NCBI GenBank assembly: GCA_003254905.1
Contig: QANU01094832.1
Coordinates: 665,428 to 729,427 of the forward strand
Length of the DNA stretch: 64,000 nt
From: Nissolia schottii
Lineage: Eukaryota > Streptophyta > Magnoliopsida > Fabales > Fabaceae
Direction: 5' to 3'
Below the pieces are notes generated by a model that was given only the letters and a program-made list of their open reading frames with translations, did not search any database and was not told where the DNA came from. This document shows, in pieces, positions 1 through 11,560 of this stretch; position 1 is the first letter of the stretch; every line of letters begins with the position of its first letter. The position numbers and the translations under genes are program-made.

Positions 1-504
1 ATGCGGCACATGCATGATGCAACAGCCAAAAACAGAATCCATCATCAAGAATCATGCGGAACACCAACAAATAATGAGGACAACTGAATGGTAAAGGCAT
101 GAATGTGCAAGTTAACAGAATTCTATTTCTAGATCACATTGCTGGTGGCAGTGCCAGAACAAATAATCGAGAAATGAAGAATATTTTTTTAAAACCCAGG
201 CAAAGACAGCGTAGCTTAGATGCTAACAGCATATGATTTGGAACCATATCATAGCATTATCCCACTTTTACAAGAATCAAGACAAGATCTGAAAGTTATT
301 TTGGCCAAGCATAATCTCATAATGTTACCACACTACCATAAAACAAAGAACACTCCTTCCAAACCACCAAAAGTACAAAAGTGATCACGAAAGTCTACAT
401 CATTGTTACTAAAATGGGATTCCTTTTATGATGGAAAAATTTAGGTTTAGGGGAAGGTTCACCGTAATCCATTTTCACAGCAGGCCTTAGGACTCATCAA
501 GCGC
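1..504. other. Region downstream of the UPF0729-like gene
   Basis: AT-rich sequence without a credible coding region. It probably includes the 3' untranslated region of the minus-strand gene that ends at 505. No repeat or RNA gene was recognised. Confidence 0.4.
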
Positions 505-1736
505 TTATAAAAAGGTATATACAAATGAGCTACTAACAAAAGAAATCCAGGAATCGAATCCCAGCCATGATGAAGCATGAGCAAAAAGTCGAATAGATGA
601 GCCAACCCTCGTTGCCTTCTTAACACCAACTGGCTGAGGCACTGAGCTCAAGTGATAGGCGTGGAAAGGTGGTCAGCTGGAGGTACTAGGATCAAGTAAG
701 GTTAACTAATGATTTTCCAACTATGCACCCAAAAAGGAAAACAATAAAAGAAAAGAAAATAACAGCTTCCCAACTAATCACATGGAGCTGAATGCCAGCG
801 GGATAAGAATCCACCCAAAACAGCATCCTTAGTGCATAAACCAACCAATAACAGTAGTCATGAATTCATCACTTACTTTACTATCCCTCTTGGCTGCAGG
901 CTTGTATGGACACGCTGGAGGAGCCCTCTCCGGTTTCCTGTACTCCCAACCAAAAAGCCCATAGATTTTCCCCTGAAAAAAGAAATATAGTCATTAAATT
1001 AATGTCAGCACTAATTACATACACACAAAAATTCCACCAATTCATGCCTATTACTAAGATTCAATAGTGACCCAATTTCAGATTTTCAGCTAAAATTAAG
1101 AACGAAAATCTGCATCTATTGAATTGACGTGTGTGAACTATTAGTATCCAGAATCTATTGAAAATGTCAGCACTAATCACACAAACACAAAAATACACGC
1201 TTATTGTTAAGATTCAATAGTGACCTAGATTTAGGGTTTTCCGCTAAACTAAGAATGAACATCTGAATCTATTGAATTGAATCAATTGATGTGTGTGAAG
1301 TGTGAACTATTAGTATCCGGAATCTATTGAAAATGTCAGCACTAACCACAGAAACACAATGTTTCGCAAATACATGCTATTAATTACGATTCAACAGTGA
1401 CCTAGATTTAGATTTTTCAGCAAAATTAGGAACGAAAAAAACCGAATCTATTAAATCCGGAATCTGTTGAATTCTAAGTTTGAACTAATCTGATTGGAAC
1501 CGAGTTCAGTCAATTATGATGAAACAAAAAGGAGTTACCATGAGATATTGGAAAAGGAGAGGGAGGACGTTGACGATGGGGACGAGGAACAAGGGTAGCA
1601 AACAAGCCAAGCAAACCTGTATATATCAATGAATTCGCATTCAATTTCGCACGAAACCAGAATCAAAAAAATTAAACTAACAGAAAGAATTATAGAATTT
1701 GATGAATAATAGAGATTAATTGGTGTTACTTGCCAT
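505..1736 (-). CDS. UPF0729 (C18orf32-like) small membrane protein
   Basis: Four exons are proposed: 1734-1736 (the ATG alone), 1539-1616, 877-972 and 505-633. The protein begins [20 protein letters not shown], a hydrophobic N-terminal anchor with two early cysteines, then a basic, proline-rich part ([20 protein letters not shown]). The MVC-x-x-C start followed by one membrane segment resembles the small eukaryotic UPF0729/C18orf32 family, whose function is poorly known; this link is from memory. The first intron would be of GC-AG type (ATG|GCAAGT). Exons 2 and 3 are phase 0 on both sides and well supported. The last exon is uncertain: without splicing at 876, exon 3 would run on to a stop after about 16 residues, and an alternative acceptor is possible. 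About 100 aa with the proposed last exon. Two GGCCCA-type motifs lie upstream on this gene's promoter side. Confidence 0.65.
1001..1485. repeat. Three-copy tandem repeat of about 165 bp inside an intron
   Basis: Units begin with AATGTCAGCACTAA at 1001, 1163 and about 1332. Each contains GATTCAATAGTGACC or a close variant and ends near GAATCTATTGAA. The copies differ by point changes and small indels. The array fills most of the second intron of the UPF0729-like gene. Confidence 0.8.
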
Positions 1737-1860
1737 GCCGTTGAAATTGGGATGAATGATTTTGGAAGTTGACGCAGAAAGCGAGAAGAGTTATCACAGC
1801 GATTCTACGTCCCAACGCCCAACAGGGACGAGGTGGCAGTTTCGTAATTTAGTGACTCGA

Positions 1861-1897
1861 TTTGGGCCGGTCTTCCTATTCGGGCTTGGCCCAAAGA
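1861..1897 (-). promoter_or_regulatory. Site II-like GGCCCA motifs upstream of the UPF0729-like gene
   Basis: Two TGGGCC/GGCCCA elements sit about 130-160 bp upstream of the start codon at 1736. Paired elements of this kind are common in plant promoters of housekeeping and growth genes. Function here is inferred only. Confidence 0.35.
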
Positions 1898-1949
1898 CGA
1901 AGTGCATTAATTGTTTCCTTTTTGGGTCCAGAAGTCCAGTGATCTAGCT

Positions 1950-3090
1950 AAATTTTTTTAATCTATTGAGAAATGATTTATCCTTCTAATCATTCTCCTA
2001 ATTACTAAATGAAGCAATAAATAATTACATTTTAAGATTTTATGAAATAGATTAAATCTAATTTTCTACTTCATTTGTGTGTGTTTAGGAAAACTGAAAA
2101 ATTAAAATTATTATAATAATTTTTTTATAATCGATTATATGATGATTAATTTTTGTTTGGATACTTTGACTAAAAAGTGATTTTAAACTAATTTGTTTTA
2201 TTTTGATTGTATAAAAAGAATTGCTTTTGTAGGGTAAAATTACTAAAATGGATGTAAAATAATTATTTGTATTTAATAGCATTAATAGTCAGTTTAGTAA
2301 ATACATGAGAATAATATTGTTTTAATCATGAAATAAAAAGTATTTTTTTTAAAATGTCCAAAAAGAAGCTTTAGTTTTTTTTTGTTTTTTATTTTTCAAT
2401 CCAAAACAGCTTTAGTTCCACATGAAAAGTTGTAGCTTAATTTTTAGTATTTTGCTAAACATATCATATTTCGTTAAAACAGCTTTTTCATAAAAAAAAA
2501 TAAAAAAAAAGGGCTGTTTGAGCAAGTTCCCAAACATGCTCTTTAAGTTTAAATAGTTGAGAGGATTTAGCTTCAACAAATACTACCTGCTTAAATTTTA
2601 TAATATTTCTTTTTATTATAATATAATTTGTACAAAACTTAATGCCCATGATCAACCTATCATTATTTTTCAAACAACTATTTCATCAAATTATTTTTCA
2701 GAACTATTTATTATAAATTTAGGCATTTAATTCTGGACTGAGGCTCTGTGTTACAAAATGAGAAAAATTAACATTGAATTCTCGATTCATTTGAAAAATG
2801 GTAAACAAAGAATTTAATTAAAAAAAATGTCTTTATTTCTCTATTAATATTAAGGTTAAAATTTAAAAAAAAAATGATAATGTCACAAATAAAATAAAAC
2901 AGAACATTCTTGCCAAAATTACTCCGAATTTACTTCTTTGTATTGAGTTGGTTTTAACTATGTTACAAATATCTTACACACACGTGTCTGCGTGTGTATA
3001 ATGAATTTATATATGTGCAGTTAGTTATTAGACATAGGATTACAAACTTCACTAAAACGGATTGAGAAGAGCCTTTACATATTAATTGTT
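1950..3090. other. AT-rich intergenic DNA
   Basis: Long A and T runs, only short open frames, no recognisable gene. The stretch 1980-2060 weakly resembles part of the MITE at 52219-52394 (both hold a CTCCTAA-x-x-x-CTAAATGA block), perhaps a decayed relative. Confidence 0.35.
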
Positions 3091-3098
3091 GTGTTAGG

Positions 3099-3840
3099 CA
3101 ACTTTTCTTGGATAAGCCTCATTATTGAACACAACAATGGGGCTTCGTACTTGGAAAGTTCCGTCATCCCATACCAAAGAAGCAGAAGCTATGGCCGCAT
3201 TAATGCTTCCAGGGCAGGCCATGGAAGTGCCAGGATGAAGATTGTAGTGAACAAATAATTAATCTTTTGTCATATTCAACCTTTGGAAATTAAGAGGTGA
3301 AAGTGGAGACCATATATGCGGCTAGAATATTAGCTCCTGCTGGGGCTACAAAAACCATGAACCAATTGACATCATTATTTGGATACCACACCAAGTTACC
3401 TTGACGAGATTAATGAATTTATGTAACTTCATCGCTCTTGAATATTGTGGCTGTTGCATTACTTGTGGAATGAAATAAGATTGTCAATAGGCATAACATA
3501 TAAAATAAAATTTGTAACTTTTTGTCATAATATTATTTGATATAGATGATTAAGAGATAAAGTAACTTGTACACCTCGTTGGAAGTTCCTTCGAGTAATA
3601 AAAGCTTCAGGATATATAGAGATATATATAGAGGAGGTTGATCTTTTGGGAGAATTCCTCCATTTATCATACCAACTGCACCAGATTCCCGTGTCCACAA
3701 TTATGTCACTCTCTAAGCTTGTTCTTTTGACTTGCATGGGAAAGCCTAGCTAGGAAGCCCCATGATCTTCTTGTTTGGGAAAACAGACACAACATCATCC
3801 ATTTCTATTGCAATACCAAAGCAACGTTAATGTGATTTGG
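3099..3840 (-). pseudogene. Cucumisin-type subtilase (S8) relic
   Basis: Scattered but ordered pieces of a plant subtilisin-like protease are readable on the minus strand. From upstream: MDDVVSVFPNKKI (end of the inhibitor prodomain, about 3775-3825), then SLESDIIVDTGIW (around the catalytic Asp, about 3670-3720), then APAGANILAAY (the region before the catalytic Ser, about 3310-3345), then GTSMACPGSINAAIASASLV (Ser region, about 3160-3230), and VWDDGTFQVRSPIVVFNN with a terminal stop at about 3102. Typical subtilases are 700-760 aa, so most of the domain, including the His and oxyanion Asn regions, is missing, and GTSMACP is joined almost directly to the fibronectin-like C-terminal domain. 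In-frame stops separate the pieces. This is a heavily deleted pseudogene. Confidence 0.75.
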
Positions 3841-4188
3841 ACGACCAATCATAATTATGATCCTCTTCAATCAAATCAAATGTGACAACTTTTGGACAAT
3901 TCCACACACATAGTGTGCGGCCTTTGGTGCACCAGACACCTATATGAGTAGAGTTGCTAAAGAGTTGTCACATTTAGTTGTCATCTTATCATTATTGCAT
4001 GTTTTTACTTTGTGATGCTTTTGAGTTAATAGTTAGTGTGAATCATGAAAACTTTTAATGATATTAATATATGATTATATGCCTTACATGAGTGACTAAT
4101 TGCATTAAAAATAATCTCAGTCTCTTAAAATATTCAAAAATTAAGATATTAAGCTCCTTGGGATAAGCTTTTAAAAACGTAATTCTAC

Positions 4189-4194
<6 letters not shown>

Positions 4195-4221
<27 letters not shown>
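4195..4221. repeat. (AT)n microsatellite
   Basis: About 13 AT dinucleotides in AT-rich intergenic DNA. The rest of 3840-5818 shows no gene, apart from a short duplicated block (TAGACGATGGCTTG) near 5137-5172. Confidence 0.85.
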
Positions 4222-4224
<3 letters not shown>

Positions 4225-5818
4225 CATGAAGAAATTTTACATTTGAAAGTAATTATAAAAGTATTTTTTTTATTAGAGTAGAAATTGTTAAGTTGCTTGT
4301 ATGTGACAAATCTTTGCTCCTATATAAAGAGGTTGGAGTGTTTTAATCATTCTTTAATCACATTTTCAATCGTTTTTTATTATGCTTTCACATTTTGTCT
4401 ATACTAACGGCTCACAAACACTCTCGTACCTGTTAAGCCGCTTTTTTTTTCCTTTTTTTTTTTAAGTAAGAAAACAAGTAAATATTAAATATGTTTAATT
4501 TTTATTACTATATATATATATAATTAAATGTGTTTGTAATTTTTGTAGAATAAATAAACGTGAAAGAAAATGAGATTCATGTACAAGGTTGTCATTCATT
4601 TGATAACTATATATTTGAAAGAAGAAAAAAAATGCAAGTGACTAAGAGAATGGTATAATGGTTAAAAAGGAAAGATAAATTGGACACATTTGACAGTTAT
4701 AACAGAGAATCCCTGGATTTTACTGTATAGATAAGTAGTTATTTCTTATCAATAATTTCCCTTCAAAACTCCCATAAAAACTTTTTTTTAAAAAAAACCT
4801 CCATTTTTTACTCATCCTCTAATATGAATAAAATTGAAATTACAAACATGAAAATCATTTCAAAATATGTCTAGATAAAAAGTAACTTTTGTACCGGATA
4901 ATTCTCACGAACATGCAAAATTCTAATTTCTTTATTTTGTTTATTTTCACAAGCACAACCAAACAAGCAAATTAAATTGTAAAGTTTTTTTCCACCAAAA
5001 TAAGTACTTTTTCTCACTAAAAATCACAGCTAAATCAGCTCATTAAAATTATAAGTACTATAATCAGAATCTAGTACGTTCTAAAGTTGCGAAATGAGGT
5101 TCATAGCTAAAAATCTAGTTCAAAACATTACTCGTTAGACGATGGCTTGCACCGCATATTACCTATTAGACGATGGCTTGAGATTTTATATAGGCATGAT
5201 GTTCGAGCAATTGAGATTTCATAAGAGCATGTTTTTTTTAGCATAGATTTGTTTTTATCAGAACTTGAATTCAAGATTACTAATTATGGAAATAAGCATT
5301 TAGTCACTCTAACCGATCATGTGTATGTTAGTTTTATCACTTTCAATGTAAATCACTAATACATGGAGTTCATTAGACTCTAATTAATGTGACTTGAGTA
5401 GGATTATTATGTAGGCTAAACCACTTTACCTAACTACTATATATATAACAGAATGAATTGTGTAGCTAGTAACTAAATGTAGATAATTAATTGATTCTGC
5501 GAGCTAAATGTTATATGAAGTGATGGTTACATTTTGGATAAACCTTCACTATTTATAAAAGTGAATTTCAATGTGCAAGAAACTTCCATTGGTTGTGTAT
5601 TTTGAAACTACTCAAACGCAGTAAAAGAATTGGCCATCTTAGCATCACTACTCGATCTGAAAAGCATTGGAGTGAAGAACGAAAAGTTAAACACCACCAA
5701 ATAATCAATAAATTAATCACACAGAGTTATAAGAAACTGGTGGATTAATATTTCATGTAGAACAGCAAGATCTCATCCTGGTTAGTTAAGTGTGAAAATG
5801 CCATAAAATCATAAAAAG

Positions 5819-5908
5819 TCCGACCTGCCGGATTCGAACCAGCGACCTAAGGATCTCTGTCAGGTTGCCCACTACAGTCCTCCGCTCTACCAACTGAGCT
5901 AAGGTCGG
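5819..5908 (-). tRNA. tRNA-Tyr (GUA), with intron
   Basis: Read on the minus strand, the 5' acceptor strand CCGACCT pairs with AGGTCGG before the discriminator A. The D arm (TTAGCTCAGTTGGTAGAGC) and T arm (GGTTCGAATCC) are canonical. The anticodon loop is CTGTAGA with anticodon GTA. An intron of about 17 nt lies directly after the base 3' of the anticodon, as expected of plant nuclear tRNA-Tyr genes, which normally carry introns. CCA is not encoded, as expected for a nuclear gene. T-rich sequence lies downstream on the minus strand. Intact by inspection. Confidence 0.97.
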
Positions 5909-8416
5909 TGTTGTTAGAGTTTGTGTCATTTTATATACCTAATGTTTTTCCGTCTTGTGTAACTGTTACGTTTTATTTTTCTAATTATTATTATCGAAAA
6001 AGCAATCTGGTAAAAAAAGTTAGATGTTTGCTTCCATTAATAAGTTATAAGAAGAATAATTTTCGTTGGAAAACAATTCCATTGTTTTCCTAAAATGATG
6101 AATTACAACTATTGCTTTTTTTCTTCTTCATTACAATGATTTGTTTTCCCCTTTTTTTGTCATGAAAAATTGTTGATCTATTGTTTTGTGTGTCAAAGAT
6201 GACTGAAACAGTTGATAAGAAACAACCTCGCATTCCATAGTTCAAACCTTGCTATTGATTGTGATGAGGACACTTTAATGTGTAATTTATAAGTGTATTT
6301 GTAAGTGTGTAAAGAACTTGAAATCATATCCTCACTTCATTACCGTGACAGATCGATGGCCTTGTTAAATTGGGCCATGAGCAATGTTATTATGATTTAG
6401 CTTGGTTTTATGAGGCTCCTCATACCATCAAACCTTTACTTTCTAATGGCTTGATGTAGATTTGTAGATTGAGAGCGGGCAAAGTTCTCTTGAGTCCCTT
6501 TTCGGACTTTTAGCTCCTTACTCTATAAAATAAAAAATAAAAATTACATTGCTTTCTGTTGACAAGAGAAAGGTATACTATTTCCCTTGCAAATGATCAA
6601 TATTCCCGACCAAGGTGATGAGTGTTCTAGTCTTTATACAATGATAGGTCCCTACTAAGCATGGTTTGCATATGGGAGAAAGTTGAGTTTTTGGAAAATG
6701 CTTTTGATTATAGAGGAGGTCCATGCATGAGGGAGGGGGAACATTTTGGTTAAATGCATTATGGTACATTGAACTTGTATATATGTAGGGGCCAACGTTT
6801 TCATAACTACTCAAACACAAATGGCGTAATAACACCTCACAATCAATCATCAAACCCTAAAAAAGATAAATTTTTGGTTAGTAGAGGACATACATTAATG
6901 TGAGAATAGTTTTTTGAACCCGTAACTATGAACGTGAGCTTGCTTATTACTGCACTCAACCTTTGTTACAGTGTTCATTTGATATTAAATACATGTAAAG
7001 TTGCATGAATTACCATAAAAATATACCAATCTCTAAAAATAGTACATTAATTTAATACAGATTAACTATCAAACAAGAAATTTCTTTATATGCTTAATTG
7101 AAGGAACAATCACGTTTTTTTCCCCTAAAAAAATCATGTTTCACCAATTAATTTATAGAATGCCATTAAGTTGCAATTTTAATGTTTGCATTGTCACATA
7201 TTCTTTTTGCCTTTCTATAAATATACGTACGCAAGTTTAACCCAATAAGCGAAGATGCTGATTTTAAACTTTGAACTCATGATTTATAAATCATGAGACA
7301 TTAATTTTATTGTTGTATTGAGACTCATACTCTTTTAAATAAATTAATTTATGCTGAAATTGGACTTTGTTTTTGCTAATGTAACAGGAAAATCAGTGTT
7401 GCATGTGCAGCACTTGAATCCAGGTTCCATTTCATTGTGCTGTAGAAGGTTCCCTTGCAATAAATGAAAGATCCAATTGAAGTTTCAAAACTACTGACAT
7501 TTTTTTTCCCTGCTTTATTGCCATTGAAGTTGGTCTCTTTCCAAAAACAAGTAAGGTGAAAAAGAACAAGGGGAATAAATATAAATACATAAAATAACAT
7601 AAGAAGAAAATATCCATATACGATTCAATTACCATGGAACATTACTAGAAAGTAGTCATAAAATTCCATTCACCACTCCACAACTACACATTGGACCATA
7701 AAGTAGTAATTATGAACATTTACATTGATAACAAAATAGTTTCGTCACATGAGTCTTGGATACGAGAACATCATTTTCATCATTAAAATAACAATATCAG
7801 ACATTATAAGAAAATGAGGATTGTGCTTATAATATTCGCACTCAACTATGTCTCCCTGTTCAGCTGATGCAACACGTCTTGACATCTTTTGCTTTTTCAC
7901 TAGACACATTCATATTATTTCTCCCTCTCACACACAATCATTTTCCTTTTTCCTCGCTCTAAGCCAGAAAGAAAACATAATAAAAATTAGGGTATGCATA
8001 GTTGATGTTTCTATTTTCTATTTTTAGTTTGTTTTGTATTTCTTGTTCTTTCTCTATTTTATAAAGGAAACAATAAAATAGAAAATATAGTTTTCTTGTT
8101 TCGATGGTTTCCTTCAAAACATAAAATAACAAATTAAAAATAAGGAAAAAAAGAAATAAACAAAAACCGTACAAACCCTAAAAGTTGATACTTGCATCAA
8201 TGTTGCTCTCAAGTTAGTGACCCCATCTAATGTCACCACCACAGAAAAAAAAATCTCAAAAATATATTAAAAAAAACAAAGAAAAAAAAAAAAGCAAAAT
8301 CACAAGAGAATACGAGTAGTGCTTTTGGCCTTTTGAGACCTTAAAGCATAACAACCTCAATTTATTCACTTTTATGCTAGCATATCATGATGTCATCTAA
8401 TTCATGTAACTAACTT
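5909..8416. other. Intergenic DNA between tRNA-Tyr and the XTH gene
   Basis: Apart from the weak RNase H-like piece at 6355-6459, no coding region is supported. Short open frames here are low-complexity AT-rich sequence. The part next to 8416 should include the XTH 3' untranslated region. Confidence 0.4.
6355..6459 (+). pseudogene. Possible retroelement RNase H-like fragment
   Basis: A 35-codon open piece reads DGLVKLGHEQCYYDLAWFYE and continues to a stop at 6457-6459. The A/DGLxKLGHE string followed by an APHT-x-x-x-PLL tail resembles the end of RNase H domains encoded by plant non-LTR elements. It is short and isolated, so the call is weak. Confidence 0.3.
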
Positions 8417-11272
8417 TTAACGCCAACATTCAGGTGTTAACCTATGATCTCTTTTGTAGTCTTGGCAATAGTTATAAACCATGTGGTTCCTTTGCACCCA
8501 CCTCATAGCCCTATATTGTTGCCTGGTCAACCCACCAGACCTATATGGTGAGGCTGAGGCTGGGTGGCACCACCTAGGGCTGTAGGCTGAGCAACCACCC
8601 GCCTTAAAGTTTGTGTACCTAGCAACAAAGGGCTGGTACCTATAATCAGCTTTGTATTTTCCATCTTCTGTGGCCCATGATGATGCATCCCATATTGAGC
8701 CATAAAGCCACATTGGCCTTAGTGGAAATGTTGCAGCACTTTTCCTAGGGTACCTCCTTATTGGCACATCATCCACAAGGAATCTAATAAGAGAGACATA
8801 AGAAAACAAATGTGTTATGCTAGTTAATTAGAATTAATTATCACCTTAAAGATTAACATTATGGGTGAAGTTAATTTTATAATAACTTTAGTGGCCACGT
8901 AATAAGCAAGTGCTAGATCATTAAATCAATGTTACTTTTCATTTGTCAAATTCCTCTTTTGCTTTCTTTTTCCCTTAATTTCAGAGAAAATGAAATGACA
9001 CACACTTTATCCAAGCTTTAGCAGGAAATGAAATGTGGCTACCCTGTTTACTCTGTACTATTTTGAACTAGGACTCAAAACACTAACTGGTTGAAAAAAA
9101 AGCTAGAGTGAAAAAATTTACCAAAATTTAGTTCTTAGAATAATATATCATGCTTATGAATTCTCTCTTAAACAAATAATTGGGTCATAACACTTTATTT
9201 CACTTAACATCAACCATTATTTCTATAAAAAAATTTAAGACAATATTTTTTTTTATCCGTGTAGCATCGTTCTATTAATCATCAATGCACTCTTATTTAT
9301 CACTAAATCAGGGACTTTTTTGGGGATTTGTTTGCCAAAACGATGGAACATGTTTATTATTCTTGGACAGGTAAGTTTTTATACTACTCCCTCCATCCAT
9401 TTTTATTTTATTTTTTTTAAAAAAAGTTATTTAAGATGATTGTCATTTGATTAGAATAAAGAAGTATTAAATACATTTTTTATACTTATACATTTGTTGT
9501 CTATTATACTTCCCATGAGACTTAATGATTATAATATTTATTGCTCGAGGTTAATTTTATCTATACACTTTATATTTTATCTATTTTAATGTCAATTAAA
9601 TGCTTTTTTAAACTATGTGTTTTTGTCAAAAATCTTAGAAAAAGTGAATAGAGGGAGTATTTTCTTGCATTTGATCACTATCTTTGTTTTCTGACAAATC
9701 TTTGATTGTCCAGCATTGATCTTTTTCAATAGAATTGTGTTATGTGGACTTAGTTAATGTGAAATATCGTATTGATTTATTACTTATTTATCATTAGATG
9801 AGATTTTAATGGAGCTCAAATCTCAATAAAATTTTATTCAATGATAAATAAAGTGTGAGTGAACATGTAAAGAATTTTCTATAACAAACGAGTATACATA
9901 CCATTTTCTAATAACATGTGTACTTCAGGTGTAGAATTTTCAAGGGTGGAAAAAACATTTTTCTGTCGGCAAAATCTTTGCATTTCAAACACACAAACAG
10001 TGGAAAATGAACAATGACTTACATTATTTCCTTAGGACTCCAAAGTATAGCATAGTGATGAAAATCCTTGGTGGGATCAAACCATAGATGGAACTTCATC
10101 TCTCTGCCTATAATCTTGCCATCACCACTCCCTCTTATGTAAACATTAGTCTGCAAAGTATATGGCTTCCCAAATGTTGTCCCAAGAAATTCAATGTCCA
10201 CTTCATCATGGAATCCAGGATGCGCTTCGTTGTTAGATAGCTGCCATTAATTAATCAAATAATCATTAATTGGTACCTAATTAACATTATTAGAGTTTAA
10301 TTTTTATGCACTAATAGCATAAAGTTGTTTCACACTAACATCAAATCAAATCCTTTCAAATGTATGACTTCAAGTAATGAGTGTAAAAGTAAAAAATATT
10401 TGTTGATGTAGCAAGTTCTGATTGTATGTTAATATAAAATAATTTTATACTATCTGTGTATAAAAATTAAACCCTTAACAATAATATTAATGTGTTAAAG
10501 CTTCAAAATCAATCAAATTATTCTTTTCGCTAATTGAAATCATTTGAGCATATCTTACATAGAAAGCTGTTATGACTCCTGCAGTGTAGCCAGGGTGGAG
10601 CTTAATGGATGCACCAAAGTAACCTGATCTAAATGGACGAACTGATTTGAAGCCACTTCCTATTAACCACAAAAAAAGGGACATTTCAGTAATTTAACCT
10701 CCCTCTGTCAAAGTCGCTATGACAAAATTAATATATTCTTAAATGATGTATATAAATATAATTTGTATGTAAATAAATTGATTTAATAAGGTATCAAAAA
10801 AATCTATATAAATGAACAAAAAATAAGTAACAGATATATATAAAAGACAATTCAATGCATGAGACTCTCACTTAGTGAGATTTTGGGAGGATGGATGCAC
10901 ATATTCATATCTTACAAGTAAATATACTATTTCTAAAATTTTAACCCCATGACCTCAAATTCAGAAAGCAACAATCTTACCTTATCAATTAAACTCACCG
11001 TTGATATACAATAGATTCAAATAAAAACATTTAAGATTATGAAGTGAATTGAAACTAATGAGACACAAACCTGTGGTTCTATCAAGCCAAATTGTCAATG
11101 CATTTTGGTCTAGGCTTTGGTGTTGAGGACCCCAAAGGTTCCTAAACCCTTTGTAAAAGCTCATAGTCCTGAATTTGGAACTTGGCCAGTAGCCAGGGGA
11201 AGGTGGCCAGTAGGCATTGCTTGAAGAAGGGGCCATAAAGAGTAGAATAGCAAATAGAATGATAAGAGCCAT
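8417..11272 (-). CDS. XTH32: Xyloglucan endotransglucosylase/hydrolase, XTH31/32 type
   Basis: Four exons: 11071-11272, 10559-10659, 10023-10240 and 8417-8783, with consistent phases, giving 295 aa. The enzyme cuts and rejoins or hydrolyses xyloglucan in the cell wall (GH16). Residues 1-20 form a signal peptide ([13 protein letters not shown]). The active site is [10 protein letters not shown] at 112-121, with nucleophile Glu114 and acid/base Glu118. The C-terminal XET domain holds cysteines in GGCSAY, PRWCHP, YNYCQD and [18 protein letters not shown] at the N terminus, VDIEFLG-TT, and absence of the N-glycosylation site that usually follows the active site point to group III-A (XTH31/32), a clade in which xyloglucan hydrolase activity is known. 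The symbol is a best match, not proven. A (CT)n stretch lies in the probable 5' leader. All three introns contain small transposons. Confidence 0.93.
9387..9657. mobile_element. Stowaway-like MITE in XTH intron 3
   Basis: The left end is CTCCCTCCATCCATTTTTAT and the right end, on the other strand, is CTCCCTCTATTCACTTTTT. Both ends are flanked by TA (9385-9386 and 9658-9659). CTCCCTCC termini with TA target duplications are the hallmark of Stowaway (Tc1/mariner-type) MITEs. About 271 bp, non-coding. Confidence 0.8.
10293..10474. mobile_element. PIF/Harbinger-like MITE in XTH intron 2
   Basis: Inverted ends GAGTTTAATTTTTATGCAC and, on the other strand, GGGTTTAATTTTTATACAC. Both sides are flanked by TTA, the usual Harbinger/Tourist target site. 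182 bp, non-coding. A second member of the same family lies at about 51103-51258. Confidence 0.7.
10842..10986 (-). mobile_element. Au-like SINE in XTH intron 1
   Basis: Read on the minus strand there is a tRNA-like head with a degenerate B box (GAGGTCATGGGGTTAA). It is followed by CTTGTAAGATATG, CATCCTCCCAAAATCTCAC, GTGAGAGTCTCATGCATTG and then TTTT. This order matches the body and T-ending tail of plant Au SINEs as remembered. The copy is diverged and lacks a clear target duplication by eye. Confidence 0.55.
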
Positions 11273-11345
11273 GAAGAAAAAAAAAGAAGCAGCTTAAGAG
11301 TAAGCAGAATGATGCTGTTGAGTATAAATGCAGGATGTGAAAGTG

Positions 11346-11365
11346 AAGAGAGAGAGAGAGAGAGG
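11346..11365. repeat. (GA)n/(CT)n microsatellite in the XTH 5' leader
   Basis: About nine GA repeats on the plus strand, read as CT on the XTH sense strand some 75-95 bp before its start codon. CT runs are common in plant leaders and core promoters. Confidence 0.75.
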
Positions 11366-11560
11366 GACTGATCAAGGAAAGGTTGTATATGGGAAGAAGA
11401 CTATGGCAGTACAGTTTGATATAAATAAGAAAATTAATGGGTCCCCCACATAGAGTTAACGGTGAAATTGGGAATAAAAATTTGTGTAATGGTAAAGTAT
11501 CATGATGGATATCAATGTTGTTTAACCGCTAAGAATTTATTAGTCTATTGTACAAAATTA

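Noticed and set aside
540-570. B-box-like GGGATTCGATTCC on the minus strand, suggesting a tRNA or SINE
   Set aside because: No cloverleaf or matching A box at the right distance; left as a caution about the last exon of the UPF0729-like gene.
6578-6853. 91-codon minus-strand frame
   Set aside because: No homology recognised, no promoter or intron context; length is possible by chance.
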